DNA of 47,682 nt from Helicobacter bilis (GCF_900198365.1 NZ_FZMS01000027.1:1-47682), one strand, 5' to 3'; numbered from the stretch's first letter, positions 34,232-43,189 are shown. Program-made: numbers and translations. The notes: generated from the sequence alone by a model not told the origin.

Positions 34232-37200
34232 TTAAACCTTGCTTACACTCACAGAATCTACAAGATAGAGCAGATTTTGCCAAATAATATTTGTTTTGTC
34301 ATTTAGTCCTATTTCACAAGTACTAGAGCTTGAAAAGCCAAGGCGTAGTTTTTTATGCCTTTGCCCTTTGTTACTTTGTGTGGCGGATTCTTTTGTAGAT
34401 TCTAAGTGAGAATCTATCTTTTCACTCTCTATTTGGGATTCTAGCCCACAGGCTGAATCCCCACTAGAATCTCCCTTTTGTTTATCCGCATAAAACTCGC
34501 TTAACTCCCGCAAAGCTGAAGTATTTAGCTCACTGCAGATAAAGCCTTTATTCCCAGCAAAGCCACAGCACCGCGTTTTAGAATGCACTATAACTTCGCC
34601 ACTCGTGCAGGTTTTGGCAATAGATTCTAGAGACTTATCCCATTTGCCTTTTTTTGTAGCACACATCGCATAAAGCGCAATATCTTCATCTAAAGGCGTG
34701 ATATGCAATCGTGGCAAAAGAGTAGATTCTATACATTCAGGCATATCTAAAATGGTGAGGGTAGAATCTAGCTCTTTCAAGCCATTTTTTAGCTCATAGC
34801 TACACGCACTATGATCGCACACAATATGGATTTGCTCCACTCCCTTGCTTTGTAATTCCTTCACACTAGATTCTAATGCCTTATACACTTCCTTGCGTTT
34901 GGCTTCCGCACTTTGTGGATAGTCTTTATACGCCTTGCCACAGCAAAGATTGTTAAGATTTTGCGGATACACCACACTTACATTAGCTTTCTTACACAAG
35001 GATTCAAAGACTTCTTGCAAAGCTCTTGTATCTTTCAAGCTTGATTGCGGGGCAAAGGAGCGATTGATACAAGTGCTAAAATATATAATTGCCACTTGGG
35101 ATTGTGCGTTAGAATCTTTAGATTCTAGTTTGTAGGGATTTGCCCTAGGCAGTGAATGGGGGATATAGGGCAGGAAACTCATCTTTTTGCTTAAATTGCT
35201 TAGTGTATTTTTGCCCAACATATTAGAGCTAAAGTTTGCTATGCGTAAGCCCCCTTTAGCAAGGCTAAGAGTGGTGCTAAAATGCTCGGCACTCTGTGTA
35301 GCAACAAAGCGTGAAAATATGCCTTTTGTAGCAGGGCTAAGTTTGGAGGCGATTTTACCGCTATCAATTTCTAGGGGGCAGGAGAGGGAGCACATAGAGC
35401 AGGTGGCACAGGTGTCGATGCCAAAGTATTGATAGCCCTGTTTTAACTCTTTTAGTATTGCTTTTATATGCGTTGGCTTTTGCGTGCTTTTGGCAGATTT
35501 GCAGGTGTGGATTTGTTGCTTCGCAACTGCATCTGCGGTGTCGGCTCGGTCATTTGCCTTTAGCAAACTCCCTTCGCCTCCACCTTGAAAACTCCCAAAA
35601 TCATCGCAAAATCCTTCCGCATTTGTAGTGATTGATTTTTGTGGCTTGGCTCTTAAATCAGCGATTGCTTCGCTTCGTGCTTCAGCACTAGATTCTATAA
35701 CACCTTTAGAATCCATAGAATCCACGCCAAGCAAAGCCTCTAGCCTTGCGATTTCTTTTCGCACCGCTATTCTCTGCCTTGGCGTCAAAGTAAGCTCTCT
35801 GCTAGGGCAGACTTTTTCGCAAAATCCACATTCCATACATTGATTGATAAAGTCCTCTACCTCGCTGCTTTGCTTGAGATTTTGCGTGTGGATTTGGGGA
35901 TTATCGCTAATAATAACATCAGGATTGATAAGGCTATGCGGGTCAAAAATCTCTTTTATCCTGCGATTTATAGCATACGCTTTCGCTCCCCACTCTTTTT
36001 CTACAAATGGGGCTATCATACGCCCTGTGCCGTGCTCTGCCTTTGTGCTACCCTGCAAGGCAATGACAGAATCTACCATCGCTTCCATAAATTCCCCAAA
36101 CGCCCGGCTCTCCTTTTCATCATTAAGATTAGGCGTGATGATAAAATGCACATTCCCACTTAAAGCGTGTCCAAAGATAATTCCTTGAAAGTTAAATCTA
36201 TCAAAAAGCTTAGTTATAGAATCTATGCCTTGTGCGAAAGTGTGAATGGGGAAGCAAATATCTTCAGTGATGACGATACTCCCACTTGGGCGACTCCCCG
36301 CTGCTAAGGGCAAAAGGGCTTTGCGGATTTTCCACCAAGACGCCATAAGCTTTTCATCACTGCTAAAATGCACACCAAAAAGGCTTGGCACAGATTCTAA
36401 CTCCTTGCTTATATGAGCGATTTTAGAATCTAGCTCCTTTTGTGTGCTAGATTCTAACTGCACCAAAATTGCACAAGCCCCACCCTGTATTTGCCCTAAC
36501 TCACGCGGTGCGTTTTCCAAGCCCTTAGCAGAATCTAAACACGCATAGTCCATAATCTCTGCCGCACTCACAAGGCTTTCATTCCTTGCTAGAATCTCAA
36601 CCGCCTTTGCCCCAAGAGCTAAATCCTTATAAAAAAGCAAAGCACACGCTTTAAAGGCATAATCCTCCACACATTCATACTCCACAGAAGACACAAAGCC
36701 CAAAGTCCCCTCCGCACCGATAAAAAGATGATTGATAATATCTTTTATCTCGCTAAAATCTAGCAGGGCATTGATACTATAACCGGTTGTATTTTTGATA
36801 GCAAATTTTCTTTTAATGAGTTCGCAAAGCTCTGTATCTTGCAAAATCTCTTCCCTTAGGGCTAGAAGTGAATCTGCCTTATCTTTATGCGTTTGTAAAA
36901 AGGATTCTAAATTTTCACTAGGACTAGCATTTTCGCTTGTATCAAGGATTGTGCCATTATGCAGGATAAATCGTGCGGATTTTATGGTGTTGTAGCTATT
37001 TTGCTTCACCCCACAGCACATACCGCTAGAGTTGTTTGAAAAGATTCCGCCAATCATTGCGTTATTGATAGTCGCTGGGTCTGGTCCTATCTTTTTACCA
37101 TAAGGCTTTAAGGCTTCATTTGCTTCTACGCCAATCACGCCACAACTACATTTTATACTCTCCGCATTCCCCACAATCTCAATATCCTGCCAAAACGCAT

Positions 37201-37477
37201 TGGCTAACACCAGCACAGAATCACTACACGCCTGTCCGCTTAAACTCGTCCCTGCGGCTCTAAATGTGAGCGGGGTATTATATTTTTGACTAAGTGTAAA
37301 AAGATTGATGATTTCATTTTCATTCACCGCTCTCACCACCACACGCGGCACATACGCATAACAAGAGGCATCAATCCCATAGGCAAAGCGGCGAAGATAA
37401 TCTGTGTAGATTCTATCTTTAAATATTTCTTTAGCTTGGGCGATAAAGCCTTCAAAGTCTCTATATTGTGTTGTCAT
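34232..37477 (-). CDS. dld: FAD/Fe-S D-lactate dehydrogenase (Dld-II type)
   Basis: It oxidises D-lactate and probably passes electrons to quinone at the inner membrane. The FAD_binding_4 domain is at 45-270 (RAAGTSLSGQA, GPDPATINNAMIGGIFSNNSSG), followed by the oxidase C-domain with HALSGNVHF and KAEHGTGRMIAPFVEKEWG. Two 4Fe-4S motifs follow, CMECGFCEKVCP (547-558) and CATCSMCSLSCP (690-701), then the paired CCG domains (NLCCGKAY, CCGFAGNKG). At 1081 residues it is about 130 longer than H. pylori HP1222 as I recall. Part of the excess is residues 585-664, between the two Fe-S motifs, containing the 136-bp repeat (620-664). AAAGGAG precedes the ATG. It lies 15 bp after the BspA-like gene, so they probably form one transcript. 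Confidence 0.92.
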   Translation of the reverse strand: MTTQYRDFEGFIAQAKEIFKDRIYTDYLRRFAYGIDASCYAYVPRVVVRAVNENEIINLFTLSQKYNTPLTFRAAGTSLSGQACSDSVLVLANAFWQDIEIVGNAESIKCSCGVIGVEANEALKPYGKKIGPDPATINNAMIGGIFSNNSSGMCCGVKQNSYNTIKSARFILHNGTILDTSENASPSENLESFLQTHKDKADSLLALREEILQDTELCELIKRKFAIKNTTGYSINALLDFSEIKDIINHLFIGAEGTLGFVSSVEYECVEDYAFKACALLFYKDLALGAKAVEILARNESLVSAAEIMDYACLDSAKGLENAPRELGQIQGGACAILVQLESSTQKELDSKIAHISKELESVPSLFGVHFSSDEKLMASWWKIRKALLPLAAGSRPSGSIVITEDICFPIHTFAQGIDSITKLFDRFNFQGIIFGHALSGNVHFIITPNLNDEKESRAFGEFMEAMVDSVIALQGSTKAEHGTGRMIAPFVEKEWGAKAYAINRRIKEIFDPHSLINPDVIISDNPQIHTQNLKQSSEVEDFINQCMECGFCEKVCPSRELTLTPRQRIAVRKEIARLEALLGVDSMDSKGVIESSAEARSEAIADLRAKPQKSITTNAEGFCDDFGSFQGGGEGSLLKANDRADTADAVAKQQIHTCKSAKSTQKPTHIKAILKELKQGYQYFGIDTCATCSMCSLSCPLEIDSGKIASKLSPATKGIFSRFVATQSAEHFSTTLSLAKGGLRIANFSSNMLGKNTLSNLSKKMSFLPYIPHSLPRANPYKLESKDSNAQSQVAIIYFSTCINRSFAPQSSLKDTRALQEVFESLCKKANVSVVYPQNLNNLCCGKAYKDYPQSAEAKRKEVYKALESSVKELQSKGVEQIHIVCDHSACSYELKNGLKELDSTLTILDMPECIESTLLPRLHITPLDEDIALYAMCATKKGKWDKSLESIAKTCTSGEVIVHSKTRCCGFAGNKGFICSELNTSALRELSEFYADKQKGDSSGDSACGLESQIESEKIDSHLESTKESATQSNKGQRHKKLRLGFSSSSTCEIGLNDKTNIIWQNLLYLVDSVSVSKV
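35486..35621 (-). repeat. 136-bp protein-coding repeat, copy 2
   Basis: The partner of 26710-26845. It encodes AEGFCDDFGSF ... DAVAKQQIHTCKSAKS in the dld frame, between the two 4Fe-4S motifs. A further Ala/Glu/Arg-rich segment (EARSEAIADLRAKPQ) lies just N-terminal and may belong to a larger composite insertion. Confidence 0.9.
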
Positions 37478-37492
37478 TTTTACTCCTTTGGC

Positions 37493-39307
37493 TTAATAGT
37501 TGGGTTCATCTATAATTACTTGTTGGTGGTCTATCACCCCACTTTTGTCCCATTTCTCTGCATTTTGCTCTATAATCTTTTCTAGCTCTTTGGCTTTATA
37601 AGCCATACCTGCATTATATTTTAAGCTACTTGTATCCCATAGATTGATATTTTGACTAAAGCTTGTCGCTCTGCTAAACATTCCTGCCATATTCTCTACC
37701 TTGCTTGTATCCCACTTGGTAATATCTAGATTGAAATCTTCACGCCGATAAAACATAAATTTCATATCCTTAACATTACTTGTATCCCAAGATTCTATAC
37801 CTGCTAGATTTTTTCTTTTACCGCCATTTTCTTTGTAGCATTGAAACTTTATAATATCCCATTGCTTAAAATTGTTACGCCGAATCTCATTTATTTTCCC
37901 TTCATAATATAGCCAATCTATACGAAAAACTTCCCGATGATCTTGATACCCTCCACACAACTCGCCGGGTAGCCAGGCTTTCGCCCAGCTACCCCTACCT
38001 TCAGGATCATCAAATACAGGATAGTATTGATTTCTCAAGTGATTTGCAAATAAAAAGCTCATATCTGTAATGGCACTGGTATCAATCTTTGCGAGATCCA
38101 CGCGTTTATCATTGATAAGCGCCACAAGCTCATCTCTATTTTGCGGAAAGTAGGGTAGTCCCTTTTTTGATTTTGGCTTTTTAGATTTGCCTACATCTGC
38201 TTGACTACATTGATAGGCTTTAGCGTAATAACAGGCATTTGCACTTTGTAGCAAGCAACCATTCTGCAAAAACTCACAGACTTTTTTCTGTGAGGCTTCT
38301 TGCTGTGAATTATCATAGTAGTTGCTAATCCCCATTATTGCAAACTTAAACCAACTTGCTCCGTAAAACTCATCTGCAAACATCGCACAATATAGCCCAA
38401 ATCCCTGCAAACAAGCACTTTGAAAAAGTTGTGCCGTCATCGTATCTATGCGTTGCTGAAAAATCGCCGCCAATGCATCGTTATTATCTTCAATAATTTT
38501 ATGCTCACTCTTTTTCAAATCCATAAAAAAGCTGTAACCCAAATTCACACAGCCCGTAGGCTCACCTAGCTCACAAGCCCTAGTATTAAGATATGTCAGC
38601 ACACTAAATTTCGGCAAATCAGATGGTCGAAGTTTTGCAACCTCTTTGACTAAATCTTTATAGGTATCATTAAATCGCTCAAAGTCCTCTTCTCTAAAAA
38701 ACTTATTTAAAGCCATACAAGAAAAGCCACTATCTATATATGCTTTTTTAACCACACAACGAGCCTGTAACTTGTTGAGATGTTTTATATATTCCTTGTC
38801 TTCAAATACACTTGGACCTGTGAAATCTTCTCTTGCCATCTTTGCATACTCAATAAACTTATATTGTGTCTTAATTTTCTCAAGGCAAGCCACTTCTAAG
38901 CCCTTTTCACACGCTAAACTAAACGCATTCAAGCCCTTTTTGGCATCATTTTTTTCCAACTCAAATATCCCCTCATCAAGCAGATGTAAAACTTCCTTAT
39001 ACCATTGCTTTTGCTCTTGGCTAAAATCTTTGGCAAAGATATAAGATTCTTGCTGGGAGTGCAAAAATCTTGGGATAAGAGCCTTTGTTTTTTGCAAAAG
39101 AATAGCTTCTGTGCTTTCATCTGGAAAAAAAGGATATTGTTTTTGGTGTAAGCTTCTTTGCGTAGAATCTGCTGCACTCCCTATACATACCCATAACATC
39201 ATACAGAGTAAGATTTTTATAGCGATAGAGTAAAGATTGATACAAATTCTATCCTTAAAATATTCCTTTGCCTCAAGCATAAAGCGTTCAATTTCTCGTG
39301 TCATCAT
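37493..39307 (-). CDS. Secreted Cys-paired Sel1-like / BspA-like protein
   Basis: A 604-residue exported protein. The hydrophobic core of a signal peptide is at 29-43 (IAIKILLCMMLWVCIGSA), with cleavage near 45. The middle has repeated Cys-containing helical pairs (ACEKGLEVACLE, ACELGEPTGCVNLGY, ACLQGFGLYCAMFA), resembling the disulfide-linked Sel1-like repeats of Helicobacter cysteine-rich (Hcp) proteins. The C-terminal part has BspA/DUF285 repeats with WDTSNVKDMKFMF, WDTSKVENMAGMF and WDTSSLKYNAGM. The first 22 residues (RFMLEAKEYFKDRI) are unlike a signal-peptide n-region and instead resemble the N-terminus of the adjacent dld product (GFIAQAKEIFKDRI), so the gene looks chimeric at its 5' end. 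A surface or periplasmic adhesion role is possible; function is unknown. Confidence 0.8.
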   Translation of the reverse strand: MMTREIERFMLEAKEYFKDRICINLYSIAIKILLCMMLWVCIGSAADSTQRSLHQKQYPFFPDESTEAILLQKTKALIPRFLHSQQESYIFAKDFSQEQKQWYKEVLHLLDEGIFELEKNDAKKGLNAFSLACEKGLEVACLEKIKTQYKFIEYAKMAREDFTGPSVFEDKEYIKHLNKLQARCVVKKAYIDSGFSCMALNKFFREEDFERFNDTYKDLVKEVAKLRPSDLPKFSVLTYLNTRACELGEPTGCVNLGYSFFMDLKKSEHKIIEDNNDALAAIFQQRIDTMTAQLFQSACLQGFGLYCAMFADEFYGASWFKFAIMGISNYYDNSQQEASQKKVCEFLQNGCLLQSANACYYAKAYQCSQADVGKSKKPKSKKGLPYFPQNRDELVALINDKRVDLAKIDTSAITDMSFLFANHLRNQYYPVFDDPEGRGSWAKAWLPGELCGGYQDHREVFRIDWLYYEGKINEIRRNNFKQWDIIKFQCYKENGGKRKNLAGIESWDTSNVKDMKFMFYRREDFNLDITKWDTSKVENMAGMFSRATSFSQNINLWDTSSLKYNAGMAYKAKELEKIIEQNAEKWDKSGVIDHQQVIIDEPNY

Positions 39308-39350
39308 TGTTTTTTCTTTTGATTATTATTTACTAGCAAATTATTCCACT

Positions 39351-39356
39351 ATTATA
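39351..39356 (-). promoter_or_regulatory. -10 box ahead of the BspA-like gene
   Basis: Minus-strand TGTTATAAT, an extended -10 of the type common in Helicobacter, about 45 bp before the ATG at 39307. It is the only promoter-like sequence for the BspA-like/dld pair. Confidence 0.45.
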
Positions 39357-39393
39357 ACACATCTGACAATTATGTTTAGTTCTTGCTGTAAAA

Positions 39394-39541
39394 CTATAAA
39401 TACCCGCATGATTTTGGTGGCTTTGTAAAACAAATCTATCATCATGGAAAAAAGTATGTATTCCTTAAAAACATCGGCTTTGAAAAGACCTTGCAAGAAT
39501 GGCTAGTAAAAATACGAAATAGCGATATATCTAAAAAGTAG
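39394..39541 (+). pseudogene. Detached rarA 3'-end fragment
   Basis: It translates as YKYPHDFGGFVKQIYHHGKK, continues through GFEKTLQEWLVKIR, and ends with an extra NSDISKK before TAG. It aligns gaplessly with the last 127 coding bases of rarA at a constant offset of 5757, with scattered substitutions, several at third codon positions. There is no upstream part, no start and no ribosome-binding site, so it is a fragment. The differences point to an old duplication or a copy acquired from a related strain. Confidence 0.88.
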
Positions 39542-39626
39542 ATTATATAATTACTAACTACTGCTATGTTAAAAGCAGATTCTAATTTTTACTTAAAATA
39601 TCAAAATAATCTTATAGGATCTCATC

Positions 39627-39743
39627 TCAATAAGTGATCTTTGCCAACTTATTGCTACTACATTCAACGGTTTTTCCATGCAGCCTTGCCATAATTCGTG
39701 CTAATGGTATAGCACCATATAAATCACTTGTTTTATTAAGATT
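39627..39743 (-). pseudogene. Short orphan coding remnant
   Basis: A 38-codon open stretch bounded by stops reads NLNKTSDLYGAIPLARIM and continues RLHGKTVECSSNKLAKITY. The composition looks protein-like rather than random. There is no start or ribosome-binding site, so it may be the 3' end of a lost gene. I do not recognise the family. Confidence 0.3.
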
Positions 39744-39845
39744 CTATGTTAAAAAATTCTGTATAAGGCACTAATCGTCAAAAAAGCAAATAGCAATCAA
39801 AGCTGTGTTCTGAAACATAGAATCTAAAAAAGTTAAAACCTGCAT

Positions 39846-40501
39846 TTACTCATAATAGTCTTCTATTTCTTTTACTATAAGGTTGCCATCATCTGTTCTT
39901 TGGGCAGTGTATTTTATCTCTTTCTCTTCTGCTGCCATTTCTTCTGCACCCCCTAGACATCTCTTCTTTAAATTCTTTTGCCTTTTTCTTTGCCTCGTTT
40001 ATTATCTTCTCTTTTTGTGCCTTAGATATACTATCGCTGATCTTGTTTTTTTAGCAGTTCTTACAAAAATTTCTTCAATATTTTTCTCTGTTGGCTCCTC
40101 GCCGGACTTAAACTCTAAAGTATCTTTAAGTTCTACTCTGCCTATTAGATACATAAAATCTTTTGCCGCATTGACATCGATTTTCACATGTGCTTTACAA
40201 GTAACCTTTTTTCTTGTGTCATTCACTTCATCTGTAATGAAATTTTGAAATTTCGTGCCTTTTACGATTTTTCCAGTCCTATGTCCCTAGTAAATAGAGT
40301 ATCTTCCATGTGTGATTTTAAAATTTCGGTAAGTTTTTCTTGCACATCTTTATCGCCGCATTTTGGTGTGCTTGTATTAGTCTTATCACAAATAATAAAA
40401 CGCAAAAGGATTTTACAAAAAAAATCAAGTAAAAGATTAAGCCTAGTATCTATTTCCGCACAGATCGATAACTCTGCCATGTGGTAATAAGATTCGTACA
40501 A
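39846..40501 (-). pseudogene. Frameshifted gene, probable lipoprotein or exported protein
   Basis: Three consecutive minus-strand frames join into one protein if single-base changes at homopolymers are allowed. The joins are T5 at 40268-40272 (one more base joins DIGLEK to IVKGTKFQNF), T7 at 40046-40052 (one more base joins VRTAKK to NKISDSISKAQKEK) and C5 at 39949-39953 (one fewer joins EEMSRG to AEEMAAEEKE). The restored product ends DGNLIVKEIEDYYE. Near its N-terminus LLRFIIC is lipobox-like, followed by STPKCGDKDVQEKLTEIL. The gene overlaps the 3' end of the next lipoprotein gene by about 50 bp. Either it is a recent pseudogene or the homopolymer lengths are miscalled. The family was not identified. 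Confidence 0.6.
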
Positions 40502-41565
40502 AAGTTACTTTCATTATGTGGATAGATAATAATGTCATCTTGTGTCAGTAGCAAACAGAGTTTAGAATCTGTAAAAATGGGTAGCACATAAGGGGAATTG
40601 TGCCGTTGTAAGCTAGATTGCAAATAAGCTAACCATGATATAGAGGTGGTTTGTATGCATTTCTTTTGTGCTGGATAGTGTGTATTTCCTGCTTTACACT
40701 GCATGATAGCTGTGGGATTTGTAGGCTCAAAAGGTGTAAAGGAAAAGTGTTTTTGCATGGTTTTTACATTGCTATGCTTTTGCTGTGTGTATAAGATCTT
40801 ATTGCTAGCTTTTAGCGTAGAATCTGGGAATTGCCTTGACATTACATGCAATATGGAATTGCTTTGAAATTTTTCCATATATTTGGCATATAAGATTCTA
40901 TAAAATAAAAAAGAGTATAGGGAATCTGGCAATACATATTGCGTTGTTTCAGTGATTTGTTGCGTCTCTTTGCTGGTTTGTGTGGCATAGGTGTATTTTT
41001 GTGTGAGATATAAAAGGTTGTGTGCTAATACAATGTTATTGAGATTCTCATAACTTTCATTTTCAAGTTCTTCTATCTCTGCGGCTATATTTGCTACAAA
41101 ACTAGCACTTAAAATATGATTGCTAAACTCAATGTCACTTGCAAAGGCTTCCCATGGGGCGACTATTAAGCCTCTTTCCTGTAAGAATAAAAACTCTCTA
41201 AATAAGTCTTGTGCAAAGAGTGTAAAGCTAACAGATTGCAAAAGTTTATCTTGTGGAATGCGTTTATCATAATCTTGTATTTGACTTAAATCTGCAAAAT
41301 AAAGCTTTGCAAACTGCTCGTATTCCTCTGCACCTTTTTTGCTTGATGATTGTTTGAGAATGGGTAGAAACTGCTCTTTATACCATTTATTACTTTCTGC
41401 TTTATTTGTGGCAAATGGTATGCTTGGCTGTTGTGCCTTAACTTGTGTTTTTATATCTTGTTTGGATGGGACTTCCTTCTTAGCACAGGCGCTAAAAAAG
41501 GCATAAAGAATGCAAAATAAAATGAATAGAATATGCTTTGGCTGTGCTAGATTCCCTATATTCAT
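40450..41565 (-). CDS. Putative lipoprotein downstream of serA
   Basis: A 371-residue protein with a hydrophobic signal segment (ILFILFCILYAFFSAC) and a lipobox FSAC, giving Cys27 as the likely lipidated residue. Mature positions 2-3 are Ala-Lys. The body is Gln/Ser/Lys-rich and predicted largely helical, with a Cys-containing C-terminal region (MQCKAGNTHYPAQKKC) that could form a disulfide. No catalytic motif was recognised. It lies 16 bp downstream of serA on the same strand, so co-transcription is likely, but a role in serine metabolism is not implied. Confidence 0.65.
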   Translation of the reverse strand: MNIGNLAQPKHILFILFCILYAFFSACAKKEVPSKQDIKTQVKAQQPSIPFATNKAESNKWYKEQFLPILKQSSSKKGAEEYEQFAKLYFADLSQIQDYDKRIPQDKLLQSVSFTLFAQDLFREFLFLQERGLIVAPWEAFASDIEFSNHILSASFVANIAAEIEELENESYENLNNIVLAHNLLYLTQKYTYATQTSKETQQITETTQYVLPDSLYSFLFYRILYAKYMEKFQSNSILHVMSRQFPDSTLKASNKILYTQQKHSNVKTMQKHFSFTPFEPTNPTAIMQCKAGNTHYPAQKKCIQTTSISWLAYLQSSLQRHNSPYVLPIFTDSKLCLLLTQDDIIIYPHNESNFCTNLITTWQSYRSVRK

Positions 41566-41581
41566 GATTTTTATTCTTTAA

Positions 41582-43189
41582 TCACATAAGCACATTACGC
41601 ACACTTAAGCATTCTGGTATAGCTTTTAAATCATCTAGCAGCTGTGTAGATACCGCACTATCAACAAGTATTAAGGCTAATGCATTTCTTTCACTAGAAT
41701 CTGTTTTTCTGCCGAGTCTAAAATCCGCGATATTTACTTTATGCTTTGCGATTGTGTGTCCTATGCTGCCTATAACGCCAGGGACATCAGTATTTCGCAC
41801 AAGAATCATATTGCCATTGGGCTCTAAATCCATACCAAAACCATTAATATTATTGAATCTTACAATATGTCCATCATAGATCGTGCCACTTACACTCATG
41901 CTTTCTTTAGCAGTATTGAGAGTAATTTTTATAAGATTCTTATAAGGTCCTGTGTTATGCTTGACTTCTACGCTACTTTGCACCCCTCTTTCGGTCGCAA
42001 CAAATGGGGCATTTACATAATTGATTTTATCATCAAGAGAAGGCTTTAATGTACCAACAAGTCCAAATGTCAAAAATGCGTCCTTATAGTTCTCTAGCTC
42101 AACGCCGTTAATATAAACATGTAATGCACTGATTGCCCCATCAATTGCCTGTGCAGCAAAATAGGCAAGCTTTTGTGTAAGCTCAAGGTATGCGATAATA
42201 GAATCTGGCATATCTTGTGTTTTTGTGGGGAGATTGAGTGCATTTGGAAAGGCTGAACCTCTTGCTGCTGAAATGGCGGCATGTGCAGCTTCTATTGCTA
42301 TTTTTTCTTGACTTTCAAGTGTATTTGCCCCAATGTGTGGCGTTACATAAATATTGTCTAAATCTAAAAGTTTGTTATTTGTAGCGGGTTCAGAATCAAA
42401 TACATCAAGTCCAGCCCATGCGATTTTTTTTGATTTTAATCCCTCGTAAAGATCATTCTCATTATACAAGCCACCACGCGCACAATTGATGAGTATCACA
42501 CCATCTTTCATTTTCGCGATTTCTTTGCTTGTGATCATATTTGTAGTTTGCTTATTCTTTGGTGTATGGATAGTGATAATATCACAGGCTAGAATGTCAT
42601 CAAAATTTGTCGTGTATTCTATACCCAAATCGAGAGCTTTATTTGGATTAATGTATGGATCATAGGCGATGACTTGCATGTCAAAGGCTTTTGCACGGAT
42701 TCCGACGCGACTGCCGATATTACCAAAGCCAATCACACCCAGTTTTTTATCCTTTAACTCAATACCATACCAATCTTCTCGCTTCCATTTACGCTCGACT
42801 TTTAGCTGTGTATGTGCGCTTGGGAATCTACGAATAGCATTTAAAAGATGAGTCATTGTCAGCTCTACTGCAGCAATCGTATTTGCAGTAGGCACATTCA
42901 TAACCACAACACCTCTGTAAGAACACGCATCAATATCAACATTATCCACACCCACGCCAGCACGCACGATAGCTTTTAGCTTTTTAGAATCTTTATATGC
43001 AGATTCCAAAAGCTTTTCATTAACTCCGGTTGAGCTTCTAGTGATAAGCACATCAGCTTTATGTAAATGTGTGAGTAGCTCATCTTTTGGTAAATGGGCT
43101 AGATTCTCCATAGAAATATCATCTTGTGTGCTTAGAATCTTTAAACCTTCATCATGGATATGATCGCATACTATAATATGTTTTTTCAT
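41582..43189 (-). CDS. serA: D-3-phosphoglycerate dehydrogenase
   Basis: The first committed step of L-serine synthesis, oxidising 3-phosphoglycerate with NAD. The nucleotide site is GVIGFGNIGSRVG (151-163), with D175 of AYDPY probably selecting NAD. The catalytic Arg is in NCARGGLYNE and the His in VTPHIGANT. The C-terminus has the intervening ASB domain and a final ACT domain (LVRNTDVPGVIGSIGHTIAKH), the usual serine-feedback site. At 535 residues it is the long form found in Helicobacter. AAAGGA lies 6 bp before the ATG. It sits two genes downstream of rpsA, as in H. pylori. Confidence 0.96.
   Translation of the reverse strand: MKKHIIVCDHIHDEGLKILSTQDDISMENLAHLPKDELLTHLHKADVLITRSSTGVNEKLLESAYKDSKKLKAIVRAGVGVDNVDIDACSYRGVVVMNVPTANTIAAVELTMTHLLNAIRRFPSAHTQLKVERKWKREDWYGIELKDKKLGVIGFGNIGSRVGIRAKAFDMQVIAYDPYINPNKALDLGIEYTTNFDDILACDIITIHTPKNKQTTNMITSKEIAKMKDGVILINCARGGLYNENDLYEGLKSKKIAWAGLDVFDSEPATNNKLLDLDNIYVTPHIGANTLESQEKIAIEAAHAAISAARGSAFPNALNLPTKTQDMPDSIIAYLELTQKLAYFAAQAIDGAISALHVYINGVELENYKDAFLTFGLVGTLKPSLDDKINYVNAPFVATERGVQSSVEVKHNTGPYKNLIKITLNTAKESMSVSGTIYDGHIVRFNNINGFGMDLEPNGNMILVRNTDVPGVIGSIGHTIAKHKVNIADFRLGRKTDSSERNALALILVDSAVSTQLLDDLKAIPECLSVRNVLM

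Noticed and set aside
39394-39541. Independent small gene for a RarA-like peptide
   Set aside because: No start codon or ribosome-binding site, and it aligns gaplessly with only the rarA 3' end, so a fragment is the simpler reading.
39883-40248. Plus-strand frame of 121 codons
   Set aside because: It is the complement of the frameshifted minus-strand gene, whose restored protein is more convincing; Phe/Ser-rich sequence is typical of antisense shadows.
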